From SYIM01 sp964581825 (GTDB lineage Bacteria > Pseudomonadota > Gammaproteobacteria > Burkholderiales > Burkholderiaceae_E): a stretch of DNA of 64,000 nucleotides. How positions within the stretch are numbered: the stretch's first letter is position 1; every line of letters begins with the position of its first letter. The translations under genes and the position numbers were made by a program. The notes beneath the pieces were generated by a model, which was not told where the DNA came from, made no database searches, and saw nothing but the letters and a program-made list of their open reading frames with translations. Positions 27,767-36,706 of the stretch are shown piece by piece. The stretch covers positions 1 through 64,000 of the forward strand of contig CAZORB010000002.1 in assembly GCA_964581825.1 (NCBI GenBank). Reading direction: 5' to 3'.

Positions 27767-28237
27767 ATGAGCGAGTCAACGCCCGGGTCGCGACCGCGCT
27801 GGTTCGAAGATTATGTTCCCGGATCGGTCCACGAGCTTGGTTCGATCGCGGTGGACGGCGAGGAGATGCTGGCCTTTGCAGAGCGCTTCGATCCGCAGTC
27901 GTATCACGTCGATCCCCAGGCCGCCGCGGAGACACATTTCGGCGGGCTGATCGCAAGCGGCTGGCACACTGGCTCCATGATGATGCGGTTATTCGCGTTG
28001 GCCTATCTGTCGCCCGAGTCCAGCCTGGGATCGCCCGGCATCGCGACAATGCGCTGGCCGCGGCCAGTTCGGCCAGGCGATTCGCTACGCGTGCGGGTTA
28101 CGGTCGAACACGCCCGCCTGTCGCAGTCGCGCCCCGACCGCGGAATCATTCAGTCGCTGATTGAGGTGACCAACCAGAATGGGGAGGTCGTGATGACCGC
28201 GAACCCCACGAATCTGGTGCGGTGTCGGCCGGTTTAA
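27767..28237 (+). CDS. MaoC family (R)-specific enoyl-CoA hydratase-like protein
   Basis: A 156-residue hot-dog-fold protein. The hydratase motif is visible as FAERFDPQSYHVDPQAA followed by FGGLIASGWHTGSMMMRL, which carries the Asp/His-type catalytic segment of MaoC hydratases. The MRWPRPVRPGDSLRVRVTVE strand is typical of the family. A GGAGG ribosome-binding site lies 7 bases before the ATG. It may hydrate enoyl-CoA or act in polyhydroxyalkanoate or fatty-acid metabolism; context does not decide. Confidence 0.88.
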   Translation: MSESTPGSRPRWFEDYVPGSVHELGSIAVDGEEMLAFAERFDPQSYHVDPQAAAETHFGGLIASGWHTGSMMMRLFALAYLSPESSLGSPGIATMRWPRPVRPGDSLRVRVTVEHARLSQSRPDRGIIQSLIEVTNQNGEVVMTANPTNLVRCRPV

Positions 28238-28261
28238 GCGTGTTACCTGAGGATTGCCTGT

Positions 28262-29476
28262 ATGACAGTTTCTGAGCAGGCGGCTGCTGCGGCTGCGCCG
28301 CTGTTCGCGCCGTTTTCTTCGTCGAAATTTGCGTGTCGCAATCGACTGGTCATGGCGCCCATGACGCGTTCCTTTGCGACCGGCGGCGTACTGCCCGCAG
28401 CCGCTGCAGACTACTATGCCCGCCGGGCAAGCGCCGATGTGGGCTTGATCATTTCCGAGGCCACGCTCATTGCCCGCCCCGCCGCAGGCAATGAGCCTGA
28501 TGTGCCTCGGTTCTGGGGCGAGGACTCGCTCGCCGCATGGCAACCGGTGGTGAATGCAGTGAACGAAACCGGGAGCAGCTTCTGGCCGCAACTGTGGCAT
28601 GTGGGCGCAGTTCGTAATCCGATGCTCAAGTGGATGCCGCCAGCGCCTCCCGAGAGTCCGTCAGGGGTGGTAAAGCCTGGGCGCGAGTACGGCGTTGCGA
28701 TGACGCAGGCGGATATCGAAGCCACCATTGCAGCCTACGCACGTGCTGCGGCAGACGCGCAACGTCTAGGGTGCGGCGGCATCGAACTTCACGCGGCGCA
28801 TGGCTACCTGATCGATCAGTTTTTCTGGTCTGGAACCAACCAGCGTACCGACCAGTGGGGTGGGGCGACGCTGGCGGAGCGGAGTCGTTTCGCGGTCGAG
28901 GTGGTCCGCGCGGTGCGTACAGCTGTTGGTGAGCGCTTTCCGATCTGCATTCGACTGTCGCAGTGGAAACAGCAGGACTTTGCCGCGCGACTTGCGTCCA
29001 CCCCTGACGACATGCTCGCTTGGTTACGACCGTTGGTGGATGCGGGCGTCGATGTGTTTCACTGCTCCCAGCGCCGTTTCTGGGAGCCTGAATTTGAGGG
29101 CTCAGACCTGAATTTTGCGGGCTGGGCAAAGAAGCTGACAGGACTGCCCACCATCACGGTTGGTTCGGTGGGCTTATCGGGCGAATTCATCAGTTCGTTC
29201 GGTGGCGAGGTCTCGCAACCTGCCTCGCTCGATGAATTACTACGCCGTCTCGAGCGCGGCGACTTCGATCTGGTGGCAGTGGGGCGCGCGCTGATCAGCG
29301 ATGCGCACTGGGCTAGCCGGGTGCGGGCTGGCCGAATCGATGAGCTGCGCGCCTATGACCGCGGCNNNNNNNNNNNNNNNNNNNNNNNNNNNNNNNNNNN
29401 NNNNNNNNNNNNNNNNNNNNNNNNNNNNNNNNNNNNNNNNNNNNNNNNNNNNNNNNNNNNNNNNNCGGATGCTTAG
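28262..29476 (+). CDS. NADH:flavin oxidoreductase, Old Yellow Enzyme family (3' end in gap)
   Basis: An FMN-dependent ene-reductase barrel. The N-terminus has the OYE pattern FACRNRLVMAPMTRS. The substrate-binding motif is in GIELHAAHGYLIDQFFW with NQRTDQWGG after it, and the phosphate-binding end VAVGRALISDAHWA is present. The readable sequence covers about 368 residues to position 29365; then 100 N follow. After the gap an in-frame GATGCTTAG could be the true C-terminus, but the frame across the placeholder is unverified. Only about 20 residues seem to be missing. The stop overlaps the convergent glcB stop by 3 bases. The native substrate is unknown. Confidence 0.85.
   Translation: MTVSEQAAAAAAPLFAPFSSSKFACRNRLVMAPMTRSFATGGVLPAAAADYYARRASADVGLIISEATLIARPAAGNEPDVPRFWGEDSLAAWQPVVNAVNETGSSFWPQLWHVGAVRNPMLKWMPPAPPESPSGVVKPGREYGVAMTQADIEATIAAYARAAADAQRLGCGGIELHAAHGYLIDQFFWSGTNQRTDQWGGATLAERSRFAVEVVRAVRTAVGERFPICIRLSQWKQQDFAARLASTPDDMLAWLRPLVDAGVDVFHCSQRRFWEPEFEGSDLNFAGWAKKLTGLPTITVGSVGLSGEFISSFGGEVSQPASLDELLRRLERGDFDLVAVGRALISDAHWASRVRAGRIDELRAYDRGXXXXXXXXXXXXXXXXXXXXXXXXXXXXXXXXXXDA
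29366..29465. other. assembly gap (100 N) at the end of the OYE gene
   Basis: A run of exactly 100 N, a placeholder of unknown true length. No shared sequence is visible at its two edges. Confidence 0.98.
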
Positions 29477-31632
29477 CGTCCGGCCTTAAATTGAAGCCGT
29501 CGCGCATGCAACACCGGTTCGGTATAGCCCGAGGGTTGCACGGTGCCTTTGAACACCAGATCGCAGGCTGCAAGGAATGCCTGTCCATTGAAGGACGGCG
29601 CCATTGGCTTGTAAGCGGCATCGCCTGAGTTCTGGCGGTCAACGACTGCGGCCATCCGCTTCATGACCTCCATCACCTGCTGCTCGGTGACTACACCGTG
29701 ACGCAGCCAGTTGGCGATGTGCTGCGAGGAGATGCGGCAGGTGGCGCGGTCTTCCATGAGGCCCACGTCGTGTATGTCGGGCACCTTGGAGCAACCCACG
29801 CCCTGATCAACCCAGCGCACCACGTAGCCGAGAATACCCTGAGCATTGTTCTCAAGCTCGGCGTTGAGTTCTTCCGCGGTCCAGGAGGGTGACTTTGCGA
29901 GCGGGATCTCGAGAATCTGATCGACCGTGGCACGCCGGCCCTGCGCCGTGATCGCCGCCTGCCGCGCGATAACGTCCACCTGATGATAGTGGGTTGCATG
30001 CAGCGTAGCCGCGGTGGGGCTGGGTACCCAGGCGCAATTGGCACCGGCCTGCGGATGCCCCACCTTCTGCTCGAGCATCGCGGCCATCAGATCGGGCATG
30101 GCCCACATGCCTTTACCGATCTGGGCTTTGCCCGTCAGACCGCAGGCCAGACCCACATCAACATTCCAAAGCTCATAGGCTGCGATCCAGCCCTGCTTCT
30201 TCATGTCGTTCTTGCGAACCATGGGGCCCGCTTCCATCGACGTGTGAATTTCATCGCCCGTGCGGTCGAGGAAGCCAGTGTTGATGAAGGCCACACGGCG
30301 CTTTGCCGCGCGGATGCACTCCTTCAGATTGACCGTGGTACGACGCTCTTCGTCCATGATGCCGAGCTTGACCGTGTCGGCGGGCAAGCCCAGAGCCTGC
30401 TCGACCTTGGTGAACACCGCATCGGCAAACGCAACCTCGTCGGGGCCATGCATCTTGGGCTTGACCACATAGATTGAGCCAGTGACTGAATTGCGCACAC
30501 CCTCGCGCTTTTTCAGATCGTGCATCGCGATCAGCGTCGTACACATTGCATCGATCAGGCCCTCGGGCGCCTCACGCCCGTCGCGGTCGAGTACCGCTGG
30601 ATTGGTCATCAGATGGCCGACATTGCGAATCAGCATCAGCGAGCGACCTTTGAGCGTGAACGTGCTGCCATCGGGTGCGAGATAGGAGCGGTCGGTATTG
30701 AGCTTGCGCTCAAACGTGCGACCGCCTTTGCTGACCGACTCAACCAGCGAGCCTGTCATGAGCCCGAGCCAGTTGCGGTAGGCCAGGGCTTTATCGTCGG
30801 CGTCGACCGCTGCAACCGAGTCTTCGCAGTCCATGATGGTGGTGACCGCGGCCTCGAGCAGCACGTCTGCGACGCCAGCGCGATCCGTGGCGCCCACCGG
30901 GTGGCTACGATCAACGATCAGTTCAACATGCAGGCGGTGGTGGCGAAGCAGTACACCGATGGGCGCCGAAGCACTCCCGCGGTATCCGACCAGACACGAA
31001 GGGTTGGCGAGTTTGAATACACCGGAGGGTGTGTCGGCCACCAGCTGGTCGCCTTCAATGCGATAGGCCGTGACTGCGGCATGGCTTGCACCCGCAAGCG
31101 GCAGATGCTCGTCAAGAAAGCCCTTGGCCCAGGCGATGACGCGTGCGCCGCGTTCATTGCTGTAGCCGCCCGATGGCGGTGCATCGCCCATGGCATCCGT
31201 GCCGTAGAGCGCGTCGTACAGGCTGCCCCAGCGGGCGTTGGCAGCGTTGAGCGCATAGCGCGCATTCATGACCGGCACCACCAGCTGCGGGCCTGGAATT
31301 CGAGCGATTTCGGGATCGACCTGCGCAGTTTCGATCTGGAAGTCGGGTCCCTCGGGAACCAGGTAACCGATCTGAATCAGGAAGGCTTTGTAGGCTGCGG
31401 CGTCATGCGGCTGGCCGGCGCGCTCACGATGCCATTGATCGATCTGCGTCTGCAGCGCATCGCGGCGCGCGAGCAGCTCGCGATTGCGCGGCGCCATGCC
31501 GTGGATCAGCTCCGAGAAGCCTCGCCAGAAGCGTTCGGGTGCGACACCGGTGCCGGGCAGTGCCTCGTGTTCGATCATCTCGAAAAGACTGCGGGCAACG
31601 CGCAGACCGTATTTTTCAATTCGCTCGGCCAT
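29473..31632 (-). CDS. glcB: malate synthase G
   Basis: A 719-residue enzyme condensing glyoxylate and acetyl-CoA to malate (E. coli GlcB is 723). Conserved stretches include MEDRATCRISSQHIANWLRHG, the catalytic region TTIMDCEDSVAAVDA and GSIYVVKPKMHGPDEVAFAD. The start ATG has AGGAA upstream. No isocitrate lyase or glycolate oxidase is nearby, so whether it serves the glyoxylate shunt or glycolate use is open; the possible glycolate-phosphate phosphatase at 48031 would fit the latter. The 3' end abuts the OYE gene at an assembly gap, but the C-terminus is complete. Confidence 0.96.
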   Translation of the reverse strand: MAERIEKYGLRVARSLFEMIEHEALPGTGVAPERFWRGFSELIHGMAPRNRELLARRDALQTQIDQWHRERAGQPHDAAAYKAFLIQIGYLVPEGPDFQIETAQVDPEIARIPGPQLVVPVMNARYALNAANARWGSLYDALYGTDAMGDAPPSGGYSNERGARVIAWAKGFLDEHLPLAGASHAAVTAYRIEGDQLVADTPSGVFKLANPSCLVGYRGSASAPIGVLLRHHRLHVELIVDRSHPVGATDRAGVADVLLEAAVTTIMDCEDSVAAVDADDKALAYRNWLGLMTGSLVESVSKGGRTFERKLNTDRSYLAPDGSTFTLKGRSLMLIRNVGHLMTNPAVLDRDGREAPEGLIDAMCTTLIAMHDLKKREGVRNSVTGSIYVVKPKMHGPDEVAFADAVFTKVEQALGLPADTVKLGIMDEERRTTVNLKECIRAAKRRVAFINTGFLDRTGDEIHTSMEAGPMVRKNDMKKQGWIAAYELWNVDVGLACGLTGKAQIGKGMWAMPDLMAAMLEQKVGHPQAGANCAWVPSPTAATLHATHYHQVDVIARQAAITAQGRRATVDQILEIPLAKSPSWTAEELNAELENNAQGILGYVVRWVDQGVGCSKVPDIHDVGLMEDRATCRISSQHIANWLRHGVVTEQQVMEVMKRMAAVVDRQNSGDAAYKPMAPSFNGQAFLAACDLVFKGTVQPSGYTEPVLHARRLQFKAGR

Positions 31633-31705
31633 CAGAGTTCCTGTTCAGTGCGAGGGGGCGGGGCCATCGTGTGGATGGAGCGTTGATCAGCTGGCTATAA
31701 GGGGC

Positions 31706-31732
31706 AAACCCTCGAGAATACCGAGTCGAGGG
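31706..31732 (-). terminator. possible rho-independent terminator after cphA
   Basis: A 7-bp perfect stem, CCCTCGA (31709-31715) with TCGAGGG (31726-31732), followed on the minus strand by TTTGCCCC. It lies 57 bp past the cphA stop. The U-tract is short, so the call is weak. The rest of the 156-bp cphA-glcB spacer shows nothing else I can name. Confidence 0.35.
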
Positions 31733-31788
31733 CCTGGCCGCTTCAAAGTCCGAAAGCGGCGATAGGTTTTAAAGGGGCTGCCGGCCGA

Positions 31789-34359
31789 TCAGTTTGCTGT
31801 GCGGGCCGCCAGGTGCGCCAGGGCTTCCTGGACCTGGTCAATCAGCACCAGGCACACATCACCCGGCTCGAGCCGATCGAGTGCAGTGTCAATCGCGAGG
31901 AACTCGCCGCGTATCTCGTCGATTCTGGTGGTACGTGGCGCGTCAACCAGTCCTTTGCGAAGCAGGGCCACCACTTCACCGTCGGCGCGGCCGCGTTGGG
32001 CGGCATCCTGATAAAGAATTGCGTCGTCAAAAAAGCGACCGACAATTTCAGCCTGCTCGAGAATGTCCTGGTCGCGTCGGTCGCCCGCTGCGCTGATGAC
32101 AATGGAACGGCGGCGAGCAGGCATCGCATCGATTGCCTGGGCGAGCGCGAGGATCGCATCCGGATTGTGACCGTAGTCGGCAATCACTGTTGCGCCGCGA
32201 AAGCTGAAGCGGTTGAACCGGCCCGGTACCGTGTTGGGGTCACTGTCGAAGGTGGCAAGCCCTGCGGCGATCAGCGCCCAGTCGAGTCCCAGTGCCCAGC
32301 CCGCTGCGACCGATGCCATTGCATTGTCGACCTGGAATGGAATTGATCCGCCCCCGGTCAGCGGAATACGCGCGAGATCAAATCGGTGGACAACCGATGT
32401 GCCCTGGACGGCCACAATCGAGTTGCCCTCAACGCGCACGGTGCGCTGGCCGATTGCAGCCTGGCGCTTCATCGCGGTGAGTGATCCATCGCGGGCAAAG
32501 AAAATGGTGTTACCCGGGCAGACCTGCTGCATCGACACCACCATGGGGTCGGCGGCATTCAGCACCGCGTAGCCGTCGGACGCGACGTTGGCAACGATGA
32601 CACGTTTGACCAAGACGAGATCATCGATCGAATCGATGTGATTCATGCCGAGATGATCGCCTCGGCCGATATTGGTGACGACTGCAACCTGACACCGGTC
32701 GAATCCCAGACCCTCGCGCAGAATGCCGCCGCGTGCGGTCTCGAAAACCGCCGCATCCACCTCGGGATGCATCAGCACGTTGCGGGCGCTGCGCGGGCCT
32801 GCGCAGTCGCCACTGTCGGTTTGAACGCCGCTGACGTAAACACCGTCGGTGTTGGTCATACCGACCCGAAGGCCCGATTGCGCGAGCAGATGTGAAATCA
32901 GCCTTACGGTGGTGGTTTTCCCGTTGGTTCCAGTGACTGCAACCACGGGAATGCGGCCGCTGTCCTTGTCGCCGTAGAGGAGCTTGACGATGGCCTCGCC
33001 CACATCCCGGCCCTTGCCGTAAGACGGGCTGATGTGCATGCGTAGCCCCGGTGCGGCGTTCACTTCAACGATCGCGCCGCCCTGCTCTTCGAGCGACTGC
33101 TGCACCGTCTGGCACACGACATCCACCCCTGCGATCTCGAGGCCCACCATTTGTGCGGCCTCTACCGCGCGCGCGGCAAGATCGGGATGCACGTCATCGG
33201 TAACATCGGTTGCGCTGCCACCGGTGCTGAGGTTGGCGTTGTTGCGCAACACCACGCGAGCGCCGCGAGGCGGAATCGAATCGGCCTCATAGCCCTGCAC
33301 CCGCATCCGCGCGTGAGCGATCTCATCGAGTCGAATCTTGGTGAGCGAGGTGGCGTGGCCATCACCACGCCGGGGATCGCGGTTGATTTCGTCAACCAGC
33401 TGGCGAATGGTCTGAACGCCGTCGCCAATGACATGCGGCGGATCGCGGCGGGCCGCTGCAATCAGTCGGTCGCCTACGACCAGCAGCCGGTGGTCGTGGC
33501 CGGGAATGAATCGCTCGACCATCACATTGGAGCTGAACTGCGAGGCGGCGTTGAAAGCAACTTCCAGGTGGTCGCGGCTCACGATGTTAACGGTGACACC
33601 CTTACCCTGGTTGCCATCGCGCGGCTTGACCACGACGGGCGAGGCGAGATCCTGCATGGCCGCCCAGGCTTCCTCGGTGTCGCGTACGACCCGGCCCTCG
33701 GGCACTGGCACGCCGGCAGCGGCAAGCAGCTTCTTGGTGAGCTCTTTGTCTTGTGCGATTGATTCGGCGATCGCGCTGGTGGCATCGATTTCAGCGGCCT
33801 GGATTCGACGTGCGCGACTGCCCCAGCCGAACTGTACGAGGCTGCCTTCCGTGAGGCGGCGCATCGGGATATCGCGCGCTCGCGCAGCGTCGGCTATCGA
33901 GCCGGTGCTTGGGCCCATACGGATGTCTTCGTCGAGCGCACGCAGACGTGACAGCGCCGAATCAAGATCGAAAGGCAGATCGTCTCGGGCGGCCTGACAG
34001 AGGGCCTGGGCGAGCTCAAGCGCAAGGCGCCCGACCGGCTCCTCGGTGTATTCGAATACGACCTGGAATAGACCCGGATCGCGAGTGGGCGCGGTTCGAC
34101 TGAAGGTGACCGGACAGCCTGCCTGCGCCTGCAGCCTCAGGGCCGCAAACTGGAGGGCCTGAGCGATCGGGATATCGTCGCGTGCGCCGATGGGTCGGAT
34201 CGCACCAATGAGCGGGAACCGCGCGCGCAGCCGAACTTCAAAGCGGGGAATCCGATCAATCGACAGTTCATCAGGCGCGCAGCGCACGATCGCTTCAATT
34301 GAGGTGTGTCGGCTCCAGAGATTTGGGCCACGGAGCGCGCGGATTCGGGTGACTTCCAT
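31789..34359 (-). CDS. cphA: cyanophycin synthetase, full-length and catalytically intact
   Basis: An 856-residue ATP-dependent ligase that builds multi-L-arginyl-poly-L-aspartate, a nitrogen/carbon storage granule. There is an N-terminal domain (1-160) and an ATP-grasp domain (about 200-460, VVVKPRDGNQGKGVTVN and GGAIVEVNAAPGLRMHISP) that adds aspartate. The Mur-ligase-like half (470-856) with an intact P-loop GTNGKTT (residues 477-483, Lys481) adds arginine. The DYGHNPDA motif of the Mur C-terminal part is also present. It lies 77 bp downstream of the second synthetase gene on the same strand. No cyanophycinase (cphB) or isoaspartyl dipeptidase is in the window, so degradation must be encoded elsewhere. 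Confidence 0.95.
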   Translation of the reverse strand: MEVTRIRALRGPNLWSRHTSIEAIVRCAPDELSIDRIPRFEVRLRARFPLIGAIRPIGARDDIPIAQALQFAALRLQAQAGCPVTFSRTAPTRDPGLFQVVFEYTEEPVGRLALELAQALCQAARDDLPFDLDSALSRLRALDEDIRMGPSTGSIADAARARDIPMRRLTEGSLVQFGWGSRARRIQAAEIDATSAIAESIAQDKELTKKLLAAAGVPVPEGRVVRDTEEAWAAMQDLASPVVVKPRDGNQGKGVTVNIVSRDHLEVAFNAASQFSSNVMVERFIPGHDHRLLVVGDRLIAAARRDPPHVIGDGVQTIRQLVDEINRDPRRGDGHATSLTKIRLDEIAHARMRVQGYEADSIPPRGARVVLRNNANLSTGGSATDVTDDVHPDLAARAVEAAQMVGLEIAGVDVVCQTVQQSLEEQGGAIVEVNAAPGLRMHISPSYGKGRDVGEAIVKLLYGDKDSGRIPVVAVTGTNGKTTTVRLISHLLAQSGLRVGMTNTDGVYVSGVQTDSGDCAGPRSARNVLMHPEVDAAVFETARGGILREGLGFDRCQVAVVTNIGRGDHLGMNHIDSIDDLVLVKRVIVANVASDGYAVLNAADPMVVSMQQVCPGNTIFFARDGSLTAMKRQAAIGQRTVRVEGNSIVAVQGTSVVHRFDLARIPLTGGGSIPFQVDNAMASVAAGWALGLDWALIAAGLATFDSDPNTVPGRFNRFSFRGATVIADYGHNPDAILALAQAIDAMPARRRSIVISAAGDRRDQDILEQAEIVGRFFDDAILYQDAAQRGRADGEVVALLRKGLVDAPRTTRIDEIRGEFLAIDTALDRLEPGDVCLVLIDQVQEALAHLAARTAN

Positions 34360-34436
34360 CGGGAGGTTCCTGCGAACAGAAAAAGTCGGTCAGCAATCAG
34401 CGGAGGGTGGGGGCGCCAGGGAACCAGGCATCGCGT

Positions 34437-36620
34437 TCAGGCGGCCACCCGATTCGCAGGCATCGGCTCGAGGGTTTCGAGACCCGCCTGGATCAGTTCA
34501 GCGGAGAGTCCGTTGGCCCAGGCCGCGGCCACCGCGGCGAGCAGGCCGTCGTCCGCGGTGAGCGAATCGCCTTCGATGGGAAGCTCGAGGGTGCCTGCGC
34601 GCAGCTGGGCGATCTCACGTGTGCCTTCTTTCAGCGAAATGACCCCTTCAGCGAGCACTACTGCGCGACCGCCGCGCTCGGCGTGCTCCGCCAGTATCGG
34701 TGCCTGCGCATCGGCGCTGAAGTACATCACCTCGCCCTTGCAGAGCGAGACCATTTCAACCAGTTGATCATCTTCGGCGTTCAGCACCGCAGTGCCGCGC
34801 TTTTCAAGGACGATGTCGACCTGAGTGCGAAACACCTTGAAGAGCTGTTCGACCGAATCAATGTACCGCTCAGGAACCAGGCAGTCGGGGTTCATTCGCG
34901 TGATCACGCCCACCTGGCACCAGTCGTAGGACAGCCCTTGATCAAGCAGAACATCGAGCCCGTTTTCAATGACGGCGGATTCGATCGAACGATTGACCAG
35001 CAGCCGCTGACCTGCGAGAAAGTTCGCGCTGTCGCGGTGATCGATACAACGCGTACCGAGAAACAGACCATCGCGGCAGGCGAGCCCCACTTTGCGGCCC
35101 GATATCTGCAGTAGATGGGCCACCACGCGGGCTGCGAACCGGGTGCCGCCTGTTCCGGCAATGCCGGTGACTGGGATACGGCCATCATCGGACTCGCCGA
35201 ACAGATGCTCAATGATCATTTCGGGGACCGGCTTCGGCGGCAGGCCAGGCGGACGCAGATGTGTAGACAGGCCGGGGCCTGCGTTGACCTCAACAATGGC
35301 GCCGCCCTGTGCATCAAGAGGCTGCGAGATGTCGTCGGCGACCAGGTCGATTCCAGCAATATCAAGGCCCACGACACGCGCCGCGAGGACCGCCTGGCGG
35401 GCGGTATCGGGGTGAACCAGCGCCGTGCAGTCGTGGCAGACGTTGCCATTGCGTTGCACCAGTACGCGGACCCCCTCATCGGGTTTGGAATCGGGCTGAA
35501 AGCCCTGACTGGCCAGATCAAGACGTGTGGCAGAGTCGATACCCACGCGGTTAAGTGGCGCATCACTCCAACCGGTGCCGCCGCGCAACGGATCGGAGTT
35601 CAGCTGCGATTCGATCAGTTCGCGGATCGTCTGCCTGCCGTCGCCGGTGACCCACGCGGGCAGGCCTCGTGCGGCCGCTGCGAGTTTGCCGCCAACGACC
35701 ACTAAGCGATGCTCGTTGCCGGTCAGATGCTTCTCGACGATCACGCCGCTGCCTTCAGCAGCAGCCACCGGATAGGCCGCCACGACCTGTTCGCGGCTTG
35801 CCAGGTTCAGGCAGACGCCGCGACCATGGTTGCCGTCGTAGGGTTTGACAACAACCGGTAGGCCGATGTCTTCGGCGGCGGCCCAGGCGTCTTCGGCGTC
35901 GCTCACCATGCGCCCTGCCGGCACCGCGATGCCGCAGGCTGACAGAAGCGTCTTGGTGAGCTGCTTGTCGCGTGAAATGCCTTCGGCGATTGCGCTGGTT
36001 CGATCGGTTTCAGCGGTCCAGATTCGACGCTGGTCACGCCCGTAGCCCAGCTGAACCAGGTTGCCGTCGTTTAGGCGAATTGCCGGAATGCCTCGACGCT
36101 CAGCGGCTTTGACAATCCCGGCTGTGCTGGGGCCCAGGCATTCAGAGTCGGCGATATCACGAAGTTCATTGACCGCAGCGCGAACATCGAAGCTGCGGTC
36201 GTCGTAGGCGGCCAGCACCAGCTCACGCGCGAGCTGAAGCGCTCGCAAGGTGACCGAGTCCTCCCAGAGCGTCACGATGACCTTGTAGCGACCCCGCACA
36301 TCCACGCCGCGGGCTCGGCCAAAGCCGCCAGGCAGACCAGCCAGCGACTGAAGCTCGAGCGTGACGTGCTCCATGATGTGTCCGGGCCAGGTGCCTTCGT
36401 GGAGACGGCGCAAAAACCCACCGCGCTCGTCATAGCTGCAACGATGCTCAATGAGCGTCGGCAGCCAGCTTTCAAGCCGATCGGGCAGCCCGGGCACCTT
36501 ATCGGAGGGCCAGTCTTCGAGCTCGCCGATATCGATCAGCGCCTCGAGTGCGGGCAGATAAGACCACATGTTCGGGCCACGCAGATACGTGACCGAGAGA
36601 ATCTCGATATCGCGCTTCAT
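34437..36620 (-). CDS. second cyanophycin synthetase homologue (CphA'), shortened with degenerate P-loop
   Basis: A 727-residue paralogue of CphA, first gene of the leftward pair. The N-domain (MKRDIEILSVTYLRGPNMWS) and ATP-grasp domain (VVVKPYDGNHGRGVCLN, GGAIVEVNAGPGLSTHL) look intact. In the Mur-ligase half, the site of the P-loop reads VTGIAGTGGTRFAARVV (residues 484-500), lacking the Lys-Thr of GKTT. The chain also ends about 130 residues earlier than CphA, so the arginine-adding site should be dead. Tandem cphA'/cphA pairs are known from Cupriavidus/Ralstonia. A partial role (aspartate addition, polymer binding or a heteromeric partner) is inference. The ATG at 36620 is chosen because upstream sequence in the same frame lacks family similarity. 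Confidence 0.88.
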   Translation of the reverse strand: MKRDIEILSVTYLRGPNMWSYLPALEALIDIGELEDWPSDKVPGLPDRLESWLPTLIEHRCSYDERGGFLRRLHEGTWPGHIMEHVTLELQSLAGLPGGFGRARGVDVRGRYKVIVTLWEDSVTLRALQLARELVLAAYDDRSFDVRAAVNELRDIADSECLGPSTAGIVKAAERRGIPAIRLNDGNLVQLGYGRDQRRIWTAETDRTSAIAEGISRDKQLTKTLLSACGIAVPAGRMVSDAEDAWAAAEDIGLPVVVKPYDGNHGRGVCLNLASREQVVAAYPVAAAEGSGVIVEKHLTGNEHRLVVVGGKLAAAARGLPAWVTGDGRQTIRELIESQLNSDPLRGGTGWSDAPLNRVGIDSATRLDLASQGFQPDSKPDEGVRVLVQRNGNVCHDCTALVHPDTARQAVLAARVVGLDIAGIDLVADDISQPLDAQGGAIVEVNAGPGLSTHLRPPGLPPKPVPEMIIEHLFGESDDGRIPVTGIAGTGGTRFAARVVAHLLQISGRKVGLACRDGLFLGTRCIDHRDSANFLAGQRLLVNRSIESAVIENGLDVLLDQGLSYDWCQVGVITRMNPDCLVPERYIDSVEQLFKVFRTQVDIVLEKRGTAVLNAEDDQLVEMVSLCKGEVMYFSADAQAPILAEHAERGGRAVVLAEGVISLKEGTREIAQLRAGTLELPIEGDSLTADDGLLAAVAAAWANGLSAELIQAGLETLEPMPANRVAA

Positions 36621-36706
36621 CGGGGGATGGGGTTCAGAAGACGGGTGCGTGGGTGCATGGCGCGCGGCCGGTGGGACAGCGGTCGCGCGGGTGACGCGAG
36701 CAGAAG
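36621..36706. promoter_or_regulatory. divergent intergenic region of the cyanophycin locus
   Basis: An 86-bp spacer between the starts of CphA' (leftward) and the ABC transporter (rightward). It must hold or border both promoters. I see no clear -35/-10 hexamers or operator repeats in it. If the transporter starts at a downstream GTG (36791), the region is 170 bp. Confidence 0.4.

Noticed and set aside
30520..31686. 388-codon open frame on the plus strand
   Set aside because: Antisense to glcB, which is complete and clearly recognised.
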